Assembly (NCBI GenBank): GCA_027694045.1
Contig: JAQEWB010000009.1
Coordinates: forward strand, 1 to 64,000
Reading direction: 5' to 3'
Length of the DNA: 64,000 nucleotides
Source of the DNA: Bacillaceae bacterium OF18-1A
Lineage (GTDB): Bacteria > Bacillota > Bacilli > Bacillales > Bacillaceae_G
In this document: one piece after another, positions 1 to 8,183 of the stretch
Layout of the letters: each line of letters opens with the position of its first letter
Position numbering within the stretch: position 1 is the first letter of the stretch
Made by a program: the position numbers and the translations under genes
Notes under the pieces: model-generated
Told to the model about the DNA's origin: nothing
Database searches by the model: none
What the model saw: the letters and a program-made list of their open reading frames with translations, nothing else

Positions 1-338
1 GATAAACCAATGTACTCAGCCTTATCCATTTACACAGACTTCTTGACGGAACCCTACCAGAACAAAAACCGATTGAATTAATTACGTTTGAAACGGTTTC
101 CTCTAGTGAGTGGAACGTGTATACGAATGATAAAACTTTTAAACCAAATTATTTTGTTAACATTACAGAACAAATGGATTCAAAAATTGCGGCACTCAAA
201 CATTACGATATAGAAATGAGGGATTTTCCTCATCCTCGTTCGTATGAAGGAGTGCAGCATTTAGGTAGGGTTAGGGGGATGACGGTTGGTGTACAATATG
301 CTGAAGCATTCGAAGTGATAAGGAGGATCTGGCAATGA
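1..338 (+). pseudogene. PIG-L family deacetylase, C-terminal part, probably frameshifted
   Basis: The C-terminal half reads like the PIG-L/LmbE zinc deacetylase family, which removes acetyl groups from N-acetylglucosamine-type sugars: PNYFVNITEQMDSK, PHPRSYEG, RVRGMTVGVQYAEAF. The frame carrying this region has a TAA at 3-5, only about 110 codons before the stop. Family members are about 220 residues long, so the N-terminal catalytic half cannot come from the same frame. Frame 1 is open across the window edge to 81 and carries MYSAL, where family members have a similar helix. I infer a frameshift near 40-55; a sequencing error is possible. The stop overlaps the next ATG (ATGA), so the gene was translationally coupled to the glycosyltransferase. 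Confidence 0.6.
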
Positions 339-1663
339 GAAAGAAGAGTATGTTCCCGTATCCTTATATAATCGAAGCAATGGATCAACATTTTGGAATA
401 CAATCATTTTTGCCGCCAAAAAAGAAGAGTAAACTGCGAGGACGATACGTAAATACAAGACCACAGATGATGTTGAAGAAAAGAAGGCTTTCTATATTAA
501 TTGCAACATTTTGGGATTATCCTCATATGGGAGGGTTATCTAATTATATTACGGCACTTAGTGAAGGTTTAAGAAAACTAGGTCATAAAGTTGATATTAT
601 CTCACCTAACCAATTTCCTGTGAACGAAGTAAAAACTATGCGCACAGAGGTTGTTTCAGAATTGAAAAGCTTTTTTCATACACGCTATGGAAGTTATAAC
701 AGCACGATTGTAAAAAGTCAAAGACATATGTATGTATATGAGATGATGCTTAAAAATATCAATTTACAAAAATATGATGTCTTTCACCCACAAGATTTAT
801 TTACAGCCAATATATTGGGAAGAATTAATGAAGTTTATAGGAAACCGTTGCTATTTACGCCCCATGGGATGTTTACTTTTAATCGGGTGAGATTTGGCAT
901 ATTTCAAAAAGGTTCATTAGAAGAACTTTATTATAAAACATTAGAATGTAAAGCGATTGAATTTGCTAATCATCTTATCATTCTCAGTGATTCATTTCGT
1001 GATCCATTAATGCAGCTGGGGGCAAAGCAAGAAAAAATGACAACAGTGCTTACGGGTATTAATTATCCTGAAAAGTATGGTACAAAAAATACATCGACAC
1101 AAAAAGAACTCGTTATTACATGTGTGGCGAGATTAGGACCAAGAAAAGGTCATAAAGTATTATTTGACGCTCTTTCAAAGATGGAGAAAAAATATACTGA
1201 CAACATGAAAGTACTTATTGCCGGCGATGGTGAGATGAGAGATGCGCTAGAAAAGCAAGTTGCTTCTTTGGGTCTTTCTATGGTGGAGTTTTTGGGAGAA
1301 AGAGATGATGTGCCAAACATTTTAAGTGAAACTGATATTTTTGTACTTCCAACTTTAAATGATAGCCTACCTATTTCTATTATTGAAGCCATGCATAGTG
1401 GATCTTGTGTCATTTCAACAATATCAGGAGGGATACCTGAATTAGTGCATCATGAACAAACAGGGATTTTACTAGAGCCAGGAGATGTAAATAAATTAGT
1501 AGATGCATTAAAGCTCGTTATTGAAAATGAAGATGAGCGGAAGCGATTAGGGGAAAATGCAAGAGCCTTCGCAAAAGAACATTTAACTAGAGAGACAATG
1601 ATAGCTCACATCGAAAAAATCTACAAAAAGTGTTTAAGTGAGGGCGGATTCTATGTATCATGA
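335..1663 (+). CDS. Glycosyltransferase family 4 (GT-B fold)
   Basis: This 442-residue protein should transfer a sugar from a nucleotide donor in the cytoplasm. After a basic N-terminal tail of about 50 residues comes the Rossmann start ILIATFWDYPHMGGLSNYI, with the glycine-rich acceptor-domain loop near residue 65. The C-terminal donor domain has CVARLGPRKG, LIAGDGEM and the E-x7-E type segment SLPISIIEAMHSGSCV followed by GGIPELV, all typical of GT4 enzymes. AAGGAGG lies upstream of the ATG. The start overlaps the deacetylase stop and the 3' end overlaps the ATP-grasp gene, so this is an operon. Donor and acceptor cannot be read from sequence. The fold is the same as BshA, but overall similarity to BshA is not evident. 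Confidence 0.88.
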   Translation: MRKKSMFPYPYIIEAMDQHFGIQSFLPPKKKSKLRGRYVNTRPQMMLKKRRLSILIATFWDYPHMGGLSNYITALSEGLRKLGHKVDIISPNQFPVNEVKTMRTEVVSELKSFFHTRYGSYNSTIVKSQRHMYVYEMMLKNINLQKYDVFHPQDLFTANILGRINEVYRKPLLFTPHGMFTFNRVRFGIFQKGSLEELYYKTLECKAIEFANHLIILSDSFRDPLMQLGAKQEKMTTVLTGINYPEKYGTKNTSTQKELVITCVARLGPRKGHKVLFDALSKMEKKYTDNMKVLIAGDGEMRDALEKQVASLGLSMVEFLGERDDVPNILSETDIFVLPTLNDSLPISIIEAMHSGSCVISTISGGIPELVHHEQTGILLEPGDVNKLVDALKLVIENEDERKRLGENARAFAKEHLTRETMIAHIEKIYKKCLSEGGFYVS

Positions 1664-2819
1664 ACACGCGGCAGTTGTATTGGATTTAAGTGCTAATGGA
1701 GTTGGGATTATTAGAAGTTTAAAGAAAAAGGGAATCAAAGTTTATGCATTTGATGTAGAAGGGCCTTATAAGATAGGGAGATCACGTCTTGCTTCATGCG
1801 GAGTATGTCCGAGTCCTTTGTTCGAGGAAAAGGAATTATTAACTTTTTTAATCCGTTTGGCTAAAGAATTGAAATTGAAACCAGTTTTATATACAGGTGC
1901 GGATGATTATGTCGTATTTATTTCAAAATATCGGACGGAGTTGTCTAACTACTATTTATTTTTATTTCCAGATCATTCATTAATTGAAGCGACATTAGAT
2001 AAACATAAAATGTATGAACTGGCAGTGAAGCATAATATTCCATGTCCTAAAACATATGTAATTGAACATAAAGAACAGCTAGAAGAAGTAATCTCGAACC
2101 TCGACTTTCCATGTATATTAAAGCCGACTTTAGGTCATAAGTTTCGAAAAAAAGTAAACAAAAAAGCTATATTCATAAAGGATCCAGATCAACTAAGAAA
2201 TGAATATGAATTGTACCGGCAGCATGGGAGGCTTCTCGCTCAGGAAATCATTCCTGGTGATAATCAGCATTTTTATAAAGTGGCTACTTTTTATGACGAC
2301 AATATGGAACTATTAGCGTTATTTTCTTTGCAAAAAAATCATCAATTTCCAGCTGAATTTGGAACGGGCGCTCATATTGTTAGTAAACAGATTCCAGAAC
2401 TAGTGGATATATGCTTACCTTTTTTTGAAAACATACACCTTAAAGGTATTGGTATGGCAGAGTTTAAAAAGGATCCTCGAGATGGTGTTTATAAATTTAT
2501 TGAAATAAACCCTCGTTTTTGGTTAACCCATAGTCTGACAGGACCTGCAGGCATCGATTTTGTTTATATGTATTATTTATATGTAACGAAGCAAAATCCA
2601 GCGCCAAGACTTAAACAAAGAGACGGCATCCAATGGATTTATCTTGTACGATACTATTTAACGTTTCGTGACAAGAAGAAAAGAGCTGAGATGACGTGGA
2701 GAGAATTTTATGAAGGGTTGCGAGGAGAAAAAGAGTATGCTCTATTTGCATGGAACGATCCGATGCCATTTATTAGAAGCGCGTGGTCTCATTTGAAGAA
2801 TGCATGGAAACGAAAATGA
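1653..2819 (+). CDS. ATP-grasp domain protein (carboxylate-amine ligase-like)
   Basis: ATP-grasp enzymes activate a carboxylate as acyl phosphate and join it to an amine or thiol. The N-terminal pre-ATP-grasp segment is VVLDLSANGVGIIRSLKKKG. The ATP-binding lysine region is FPCILKPTLGHKF, followed by LLAQEIIPG. The metal-binding end of the active site is GIGMAEFKKD and FIEINPRFWLTHSL, where E and N of EINPR should bind magnesium. I chose the ATG at 1653, 9 bases after a GAGG, over an in-frame GTG at 1638. It overlaps the glycosyltransferase end by 11 bases. The layout resembles D-aspartate ligase-like and polysaccharide-decorating ATP-grasp proteins. The substrate is unknown. Confidence 0.83.
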   Translation: MYHEHAAVVLDLSANGVGIIRSLKKKGIKVYAFDVEGPYKIGRSRLASCGVCPSPLFEEKELLTFLIRLAKELKLKPVLYTGADDYVVFISKYRTELSNYYLFLFPDHSLIEATLDKHKMYELAVKHNIPCPKTYVIEHKEQLEEVISNLDFPCILKPTLGHKFRKKVNKKAIFIKDPDQLRNEYELYRQHGRLLAQEIIPGDNQHFYKVATFYDDNMELLALFSLQKNHQFPAEFGTGAHIVSKQIPELVDICLPFFENIHLKGIGMAEFKKDPRDGVYKFIEINPRFWLTHSLTGPAGIDFVYMYYLYVTKQNPAPRLKQRDGIQWIYLVRYYLTFRDKKKRAEMTWREFYEGLRGEKEYALFAWNDPMPFIRSAWSHLKNAWKRK

Positions 2820-3889
2820 AAGGACTGACAGCATTGTACGAGGCGAAAGTATTATCCTATTATTTCAAGAGGTTGAAAATTTCAGAGAAACTTTCTTATT
2901 CAATGGGCGAAAGAGTTGTAATAGATCCTGTTAAAATTGAATGTTTGAAATCAACGACAAGAACTAGTATCTACAAATTATCTATTCGGAAAAAAATAAA
3001 AAACGAATTTATTATTTTAAAAGTATATAATTCAGCTAACTACAAAAATGAAATAGAGATTCAAGTATATCAAAGAGCTTATTCTATATTAAAGGAGTTT
3101 CTTCCTCAAATATATCATATTGAAAAAAAAGGAACTGAAACATGGGTATTCATGGAGTTTATCCAGCAAGTACGCGGTCAGATTACTTTTTCTCCAAAAC
3201 ACTTTGAACATATTATCCCCACTATTGCTAAACTTCACACACACACATTTGAAGACAATTTTAAAAAACATCAAGATGTTTGGAATCCATGGCTCCCTAT
3301 TTATGAATCAAGTAAAATGAGAAGTAATCGTTCTAGATATATTGGAAGAACGGTTGGTTTTCTCGATGATGCAATGCAAGATGAAAGAGTAAGGGAAACT
3401 ATTAAGCCATATTATAAATCGTTAGTAGAACTATGTAATAAAGGGCCAGATTTTTTTCCAGAGCTATTGGAAAATGGTTCATCTATAACGCATGGAGATC
3501 TTCATATGCAAAATATATGTAGTAACAATGTGACGCTAGATGCGCCGTGGAATATTCAATTTATCGATTGGGAGTCTATTAAATATGGACCAGTTTGGTT
3601 TGATATGGTTGTTTTAGTTGAAATATTATTAGGTTTTAGAAAAGATTGGCAGAGCAATGCCGAAGAAATTCGCACGCATTGTGTGGAATTATACACATCA
3701 GAAATGCAGAAGAATGGCATTCAATTTAAAACAGCTCCAATGGATCTTTATAAAATGGCATATGTGCAGAGAACGTTAGAAAAGGGGCTGCATACTCAGC
3801 TGCGGAGAATATTCAATAACCGTGGTGGTGAATTATTACCATATCATCTTGAAAAAGTTTCAACATGGGGAAGAGAACTAGGTTTATAG
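2816..3889 (+). CDS. Aminoglycoside phosphotransferase-fold kinase
   Basis: A small-molecule kinase of the APH/choline kinase fold. The Brenner motif is ITHGDLHMQN (catalytic Asp) and the metal-binding motif is FIDWESIKYGP, close together in the C-terminal half; N-terminally ILKVYN fits the ATP lysine strand. The ATG at 2816 overlaps the ATP-grasp stop as ATGA, which I prefer; an ATG at 2804 is a possible alternative. It is the last gene of the operon with the deacetylase, glycosyltransferase and ligase, and a large hairpin follows. The neighbours suggest it phosphorylates the sugar or sugar-amino acid product. It need not be a resistance enzyme, because many APH-fold proteins act on primary or secondary metabolites. 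Confidence 0.78.
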   Translation: MKGLTALYEAKVLSYYFKRLKISEKLSYSMGERVVIDPVKIECLKSTTRTSIYKLSIRKKIKNEFIILKVYNSANYKNEIEIQVYQRAYSILKEFLPQIYHIEKKGTETWVFMEFIQQVRGQITFSPKHFEHIIPTIAKLHTHTFEDNFKKHQDVWNPWLPIYESSKMRSNRSRYIGRTVGFLDDAMQDERVRETIKPYYKSLVELCNKGPDFFPELLENGSSITHGDLHMQNICSNNVTLDAPWNIQFIDWESIKYGPVWFDMVVLVEILLGFRKDWQSNAEEIRTHCVELYTSEMQKNGIQFKTAPMDLYKMAYVQRTLEKGLHTQLRRIFNNRGGELLPYHLEKVSTWGRELGL

Positions 3890-3956
3890 TGGATAAATAA
3901 ATTATGAATAAGAAATATGAATGAAAAGGTTAGTTATCGGCGGAGTGAGCTTGTTA

Positions 3957-4007
3957 TTAAAACCCAGTTATTTATTCAATATAATCGAATAAATAACTGG
4001 GTTTTAA
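3957..4007 (+). terminator. Large perfect hairpin ending the sugar operon
   Basis: Perfect 21-bp arms (3957-3977 and 3987-4007) separated by 9 bases. The stem is flanked by TTAA and a modest T run. It sits 70 bases after the kinase gene and is the likely operon terminator. It is longer than a usual terminator. Confidence 0.6.
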
Positions 4008-4076
4008 CAATATTTTAGGCAAGAGCGTTCGCACTTAATGACTTTTGAGAATTCTCAAAAGTAGCGGGCGTGTATG
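4000..4076 (-). pseudogene. Decayed partial copy of an internal DUF3900 gene segment
   Basis: This stretch aligns with 4618-4695 inside the neighbouring DUF3900 gene. Shared blocks include AGGCA, AGAGCGTTCG and the 15-base run AAAGTAGCGGGCGTG, with scattered substitutions and small gaps between. No open frame survives. It is a short remnant of a duplicated or paralogous gene in the same orientation as the intact one. Homology does not clearly extend further on the right. Confidence 0.6.
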
Positions 4077-4084
4077 AATATACT

Positions 4085-4115
4085 TAAAATAAAAGAGCGC
4101 TTGTTAATAGCGCTC
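4085..4115 (-). terminator. Terminator of the DUF3900 gene
   Basis: GAGCGCT and AGCGCTC arms (4095-4101, 4109-4115) form a hairpin. Read on the minus strand it is followed by TTTTATTTTAAG, which fits termination of the gene ending at 4198. Confidence 0.7.
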
Positions 4116-4197
4116 AGTAAAAAAATTTAAATGAAGAGTTTGTTCGGTGTAGAACCAAAGTTTTAAGGGCTACATGGATACAAACATGTATATTGTT

Positions 4198-5289
4198 CTA
4201 TTCTATTTCTTCTGGACTATAGCTATACTGCTGTTTATTCTCAATCCGTTCAATTACGTCTTGTAACTCATCTGGTTTTAAGAATTCAATTGGAGAGAAG
4301 CCTTTCTCAAACGTTAGTGTATCTGCTTCAATCATAAGTACATATCGGTCATTTACTTTTGCGATATGTATTTGATCCCCGAAATCAGCAAGCAGGGCCT
4401 TCACAGAGATATGATCTGCTTTTAGCTTTAATTCCACTTCAGGAGCATGCTCAACGATTTGAGCGGTAGCTTCCATTACTTCTTCGGTTGAAAATTGTTC
4501 CATAATTTCGCGTTTCGGACTAGCAGCCCATACTTCCATCGCTTGGTCGAATTGTTCGCGTTCTTCCGTACCTTCTTCAAATACGTCTTCAATTTGGTCG
4601 TATACCATGTCCATTACTTGTGTTTTCATAATTTCAGGCATAGAGCGTTCGTACTCGACGAACTTTAAGAAGTCTTCAAAGTAGCGGGCGTGTGATGCTT
4701 GGTGTATTTTTAGTTCGCCTACTTCGACCATACCTTCTTCAGGCATGTATGGATATTGGATAGATTTCATGTTCTTTGTTGTGATAGCCATTTCAACGTT
4801 ACGAATAAGTGTTGATTCGTCTGAAATGGAAGCAACTTTCGGTTCGAAGTCACATTTCATAACGAATACGAATGGATCATCAAAATATTTACGTAGTTTT
4901 GCTTGAGCAATTAAAAATACCCCACCACGAACAGCGCTTGTATCAAGGTATGTATAAACGAGAGGTTCGCTCATATCTTTGAAATTCTCTTTCGTTTCTG
5001 CAAAACGAATACGATTAAATAAATTGTAATGAGGGTTTGAATCGAATTCGTGTCCTGCTTCTACAATAAAGCGACCAATCTTTGTTGGAGCCTGTTCTGT
5101 TTTTGCGTGACGTTCTACTTTTCGCTTCGATATTTTTAATAATTCACCGTTCAAAAACTCTTTTAAGGAGCTATCTTCATACTCTTCAGCGTCCAATGTT
5201 TGAAAATGTTTGTAGCGTTTATCAACTGCTTCACCTTTTCCTTCTACTTGTACAACATAAAAGGAAAGAAAATTTATTTCAAAATCCAT
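4198..5289 (-). CDS. DUF3900-type Bacillus protein
   Basis: A soluble, acidic protein of 363 residues. From memory of its N-terminus (MDFEINFLSFYVVQVEG) it matches the uncharacterised Bacillus family DUF3900; no function is established to my knowledge. There is no signal peptide or membrane segment. The C-terminal third is rich in Glu. I chose the ATG at 5289, with AAGGTG 6 bases upstream, rather than the in-frame GTG at 5298. It appears to be monocistronic, with hairpins on both sides. A fragment of a related sequence lies just beyond its 3' end at 4000-4076. Nothing in the context points to a pathway. Confidence 0.75.
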   Translation of the reverse strand: MDFEINFLSFYVVQVEGKGEAVDKRYKHFQTLDAEEYEDSSLKEFLNGELLKISKRKVERHAKTEQAPTKIGRFIVEAGHEFDSNPHYNLFNRIRFAETKENFKDMSEPLVYTYLDTSAVRGGVFLIAQAKLRKYFDDPFVFVMKCDFEPKVASISDESTLIRNVEMAITTKNMKSIQYPYMPEEGMVEVGELKIHQASHARYFEDFLKFVEYERSMPEIMKTQVMDMVYDQIEDVFEEGTEEREQFDQAMEVWAASPKREIMEQFSTEEVMEATAQIVEHAPEVELKLKADHISVKALLADFGDQIHIAKVNDRYVLMIEADTLTFEKGFSPIEFLKPDELQDVIERIENKQQYSYSPEEIE

Positions 5290-5356
5290 ATTTATCACCT
5301 TGTTTCATTTCATTAACTCTTATCAGTATAGAGATGGAAAAAACTTTCGTCAATTT

Positions 5357-5387
5357 ATATAAGGAAGGGGAAGACCCTTCCTTATAT
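5357..5387 (-). terminator. Hairpin between the coiled-coil gene and the DUF3900 gene
   Basis: 13-base arms with a 5-base loop, followed on the plus side by ATTTTTC and on the minus side by an AT-rich tail. It lies just downstream of the minus-strand gene 5405-5734 and probably terminates it. Confidence 0.6.
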
Positions 5388-5404
5388 ATTTTTCATTTTT
5401 GAAA

Positions 5405-5734
5405 TTAAAATCCGTCTTCTAATGCTGCAAATGGAATGTTCAATCGGTTTTCTACTGTGCGTAAACGTTGGTTTAAGCGGTTTAGTCTACGTGTATGGCG
5501 CTCAACTGTATTTTCTAGTTGACGTACTCTTTGTTCAAGTTCATTTACGCGTCTTTCTAATTGACGATTTCCAGTGCCAGGAAAAGAGATTGGAAGTTGG
5601 AATTGTCTATTTTGGTCATATGGATTCGTTTGCTCTGCTTGATCTATATAAGGTTGGTATTGTGCTTGTAAGTCATACTGTGGTTGTTGGTGCGCATATT
5701 GATTATATGGATCGTATGGATTGTAGGGATACAT
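5405..5734 (-). CDS. Small Tyr/Gln/Pro-rich protein with C-terminal coiled coil
   Basis: 109 residues. The N-terminal half is low-complexity and rich in Tyr, Asn, Gln and Pro (MYPYNPYDPYNQYAHQQPQY). The C-terminal half is a heptad coiled coil (ERRVNELEQRVRQLENTVER and onward). I do not recognise a characterised homologue. The composition resembles spore coat or exosporium proteins of Bacillus, and a possible sigma-K type promoter lies upstream, so a spore-surface role is a reasonable inference only. GGAGG lies 8 bases before the ATG at 5734, which favours this start over the longer in-frame one at 5788. Confidence 0.75.
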   Translation of the reverse strand: MYPYNPYDPYNQYAHQQPQYDLQAQYQPYIDQAEQTNPYDQNRQFQLPISFPGTGNRQLERRVNELEQRVRQLENTVERHTRRLNRLNQRLRTVENRLNIPFAALEDGF

Positions 5735-5775
5735 AAAAACATCCTCCATTTCTTTTAATAGGTTGAATTCACCAT

Positions 5776-5802
5776 AATGTATGTGCAAAAGCGGAGCGGT
5801 GG
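5776..5802 (-). promoter_or_regulatory. Candidate sigma-K promoter
   Basis: On the minus strand, CATACATT (fits CATAnnnT) lies about 15 bases after CCACC (fits the AC-type -35). The predicted start point is about 36 bases before the coiled-coil gene. Pattern match by eye only. Confidence 0.3.
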
Positions 5803-6113
5803 CACGGCAAATACCTATTTATGTTTATGTGTTTTGCTTTTGTAAATAAGAATATGGAGTTTTTTAATTTGTATTTTTTTTGTTTGATGGTATATACTGG
5901 ATAAAAGAGTTTGGTTACATAAAGGTTACAATTCTATCAAACTTAAGTATTTATATAAATATGTGTAGACATTTGTAAAAGAAAAGAGTAATTTATATAG
6001 AGTGAAAAATAACTTGTAACATTTTATAAACATATTGTAAAATGATTGTAACAAAACATACATAAAAATGAAATAATACATAAAAGTAATATTGGGGAAA
6101 AGGAGAGAGTATA

Positions 6114-7025
6114 TTGTTCCGTAAAGTAAAGGGTATATTAGTAGGGGTGTTATGTGTAGCTGTAGTGAGTGGTTGCGGTACAAAAGTAAGTGATGTTGCA
6201 TTAGTAAGTGATATTGGCGGACACACTGTAGAGGCTAAAGCAGAAGTGCAAGATACGATTAGTTTAGTTGATGGTCGTACTGGTACTGAAGTGAAAAAAC
6301 TAGATTTATCAAGTTTAGGTTATTTTGAAGATGAAGCGAAATTTAAAAAGTCAGTAACAAAGGTTGCTAGCGAGGTTGGAAAAAGCGTCGACAAAAAAAT
6401 GGTTCCTTCACGTATAGCTCCTGATGGAAGTTGGCAAGAAGGAAAACCTTCGTATGAATTAATGGAAAAAGAATTAGTAGATAAATTGTTGAACGTAGGT
6501 ATGTGGGATTCTTCATACCAGTTACCAATTACTGAGAAAAAGCCTACTGCAACATTAAGTGACGGGCAAGGAAGTGGTACTGTAATTGGTAGATATGAAA
6601 CAAATTTAGGTGGTTCAGCAGGCGGTCGAATTGAAAATATTCGTTTGTCAGCAGCGAGTATAAATGGAGTTGTATTAGCAAAAGGAGACCGTTTCTCTTT
6701 TAATGCATTAATTGGTGATACAACGCCAGATAAAGGATATCAATTAGGAAAAGAAATTGTAGATGGTAAATTAGTAGATGGATATGGCGGTGGCGTTTGT
6801 CAAACATCGTCAACTCTATACAATGCTGCAGATCAAGCTGGTTTAAAAATGGTAGAGAGAACGACACACTCTAAAACAGTAGGCTATGTTCCAAAAGGAA
6901 GAGATGCTACAATTGCATATCCATATTTAGATTTAGTATTTGAAAACACGAATGATGCACCAGTTAAACTTTATATGGGCATTCAAGGTGGAAAATTAGT
7001 TGCTGAAGTACATAAAATGAGATAA
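6114..7025 (+). CDS. VanW family lipoprotein
   Basis: 303 residues. It begins with a lipoprotein signal ending in AVVSGC (Cys about residue 21), so the protein should be anchored to the outer face of the membrane. The C-terminal half is the VanW-like domain: RIENIRLSAASINGVVLAKGDRFSFN, GYQLGKEIVDG, the strongly conserved GYGGGVCQTSSTLYNAA, and RDATIAYPYLDLVF. VanW-like domains occur in envelope proteins; their activity is not settled. The start is TTG at 6114, with AAAGGAGAGAG just upstream. A terminator follows, so this is a single-gene unit. It does not sit in a vancomycin resistance cluster and should not be read as a resistance gene. Confidence 0.85.
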   Translation: MFRKVKGILVGVLCVAVVSGCGTKVSDVALVSDIGGHTVEAKAEVQDTISLVDGRTGTEVKKLDLSSLGYFEDEAKFKKSVTKVASEVGKSVDKKMVPSRIAPDGSWQEGKPSYELMEKELVDKLLNVGMWDSSYQLPITEKKPTATLSDGQGSGTVIGRYETNLGGSAGGRIENIRLSAASINGVVLAKGDRFSFNALIGDTTPDKGYQLGKEIVDGKLVDGYGGGVCQTSSTLYNAADQAGLKMVERTTHSKTVGYVPKGRDATIAYPYLDLVFENTNDAPVKLYMGIQGGKLVAEVHKMR

Positions 7026-7045
7026 GTATAATACATTATAAAAAT

Positions 7046-7087
7046 AAAGCCATTATTTCTAAGTTTGATAGAAGTAATGGCTTTTTT
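7046..7087 (+). terminator. Terminator of the VanW gene
   Basis: AAAGCCATTA and TAATGGCTTT arms with a partly paired interior, then a T run. Confidence 0.85.
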
Positions 7088-7091
7088 GTAT

Positions 7092-7122
7092 GTTTATCCC
7101 GCGATTTGCCAGGCTGCCCGTA
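7092..7122. repeat. GC-rich intergenic repeat-like segment, copy A
   Basis: TTTATCCCGCGATTTGCCAG followed by a GCCCGTAA-type motif. Read in reverse it shares the GGC-AAT-GCGGGATAAA core with 32746-32780. Such segments are familiar from dispersed B. cereus group intergenic (bcr-type) repeats; the assignment is from memory. Confidence 0.4.
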
Positions 7123-7249
7123 AAATTCCGGTTGATGAGAGCTGACTACAGTTTCACTTTATTCTGTTCTAGTGGTGCACAACTAGACTAAATGAATGTT
7201 AGAAATCAAGATAATGAAAGGATATTAAATTTAATTCATAGTTTTCCTA

Positions 7250-7278
7250 TTGACTTTATAATTGATTAGCTGTATCCT
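7250..7278 (+). promoter_or_regulatory. Sigma-A promoter of the S-box operon
   Basis: TTGACT (7250-7255), 17-base spacer, TATCCT (7273-7278). The predicted start near 7285 lies just ahead of the riboswitch. Confidence 0.65.
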
Positions 7279-7319
7279 TCATAGTAACAACTAAATAAAT
7301 GGAAAATTTTATTAGTTTT

Positions 7320-7477
7320 CTTATCGAGAGAGATGGAGGGACTGGCCCGATGAAATCTCAGCAACAGACTATAGAAAGTACTGTGCTAATTCCAGCAAAC
7401 GTATGAAGCGTTTGAAAGATAGGGGGAAATGAATGGACATTCAACTCTTCTTATATGTATAAGAAGAGTTTTTTTGT
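7320..7477 (+). ncRNA. SAM-I (S-box) riboswitch with terminator
   Basis: The aptamer carries the S-box signature: CTTATCGAGAG, then GGAGGGACTGGCCCGATGAA, CAGCAAC, and the closing GATAGGGGGAAA near 7428. A strong hairpin with a T run follows (7443-7477). S-boxes in Firmicutes end transcription when S-adenosylmethionine is abundant, so the downstream ABC transporter should be expressed when SAM is low. This strongly suggests uptake of methionine, cysteine/cystine or a related sulfur compound. Confidence 0.95.
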
Positions 7478-7495
7478 TTAGAAAGGGGGGATAAA

Positions 7496-8164
7496 GTGAA
7501 ATTTGATGTAGCGTATTTTTTCGAAAGTTTTCCGCAATTATTTAAGTATGTATACATAACTTTAGGGATTACTGTTGTTTCAATGATTATTTCTTTCGTT
7601 ATAGGAGTAGGTTTGGCGATCATAACGAAAAACAAAACAAAATTTTTATATCCTATTGCAAGAATTTATATTTCTTTCTTTAGAGGAACACCATTATTAG
7701 TTCAATTGTTTGTTTTGTATTTCGGATTGCCGCAAATTTTTCCAACTTTTACAGTGCTCACAGCTATGCAAGCAACATTAATTGGCCTCAGCTTGAATAA
7801 TGCAGCATATTTATCAGAGATTATTCGAGGCTCGTTAAATGCTGTGGAATCAGGGCAAATGGATGCTTGTTTATCTGTTGGAATGACAAAAGCACAAGCG
7901 ATGCAACAAATTATTTTTCCGCAGGCTATTCGCGTAGCTGTACCATCACTAGGAAATAATTTTGTTGGATTGTTAAAAGAATCTTCGTTATCTTTTGCTC
8001 TTGGGGTCGCTGAAATTTTAGCACAAGCGAAAATGTTAGCGGCGCAATCATATCGTTATATGGAAAGTTATTTAGCGGTAGCGATTGTGTATTGGATTAT
8101 TACAATCGTGATTAGTTGGGGACAGAAAAAGTTAGAAAAGAAACTTGATGCACCATATTTGTAA
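7496..8164 (+). CDS. Amino-acid ABC transporter permease (polar amino acid / cystine type)
   Basis: 222-residue integral membrane permease of the His/Glu/Gln/Arg/opine family, with about five hydrophobic segments. [19 protein letters not shown] and the cytoplasmic EAA-type loop [25 protein letters not shown], which contacts the ATPase, are both present. The GTG start at 7496 follows a GAAAGGGGGG ribosome site. It is the first gene of a three-gene unit (permease, ATPase, binding protein) under the SAM riboswitch. By analogy with S-box or sulfur-controlled transporters the substrate is probably a sulfur amino acid, but sequence alone cannot fix it. Confidence 0.92.
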   Translation: MKFDVAYFFESFPQLFKYVYITLGITVVSMIISFVIGVGLAIITKNKTKFLYPIARIYISFFRGTPLLVQLFVLYFGLPQIFPTFTVLTAMQATLIGLSLNNAAYLSEIIRGSLNAVESGQMDACLSVGMTKAQAMQQIIFPQAIRVAVPSLGNNFVGLLKESSLSFALGVAEILAQAKMLAAQSYRYMESYLAVAIVYWIITIVISWGQKKLEKKLDAPYL

Positions 8165-8183
8165 AAGAAATGAGGTGACATAT

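Noticed and set aside
2816..3889. Aminoglycoside resistance kinase
   Set aside because: The fold fits, but the operon context points to a biosynthetic kinase, and no resistance subfamily motif stands out.
5926..6226. Two overlapping minus-strand frames before the VanW gene
   Set aside because: Low-complexity translations of AT-rich promoter DNA and antisense to the VanW start; no ribosome sites.
6114..7025. VanW as a vancomycin resistance gene
   Set aside because: No vanHAX or VanRS genes nearby; the VanW domain is a common envelope domain.
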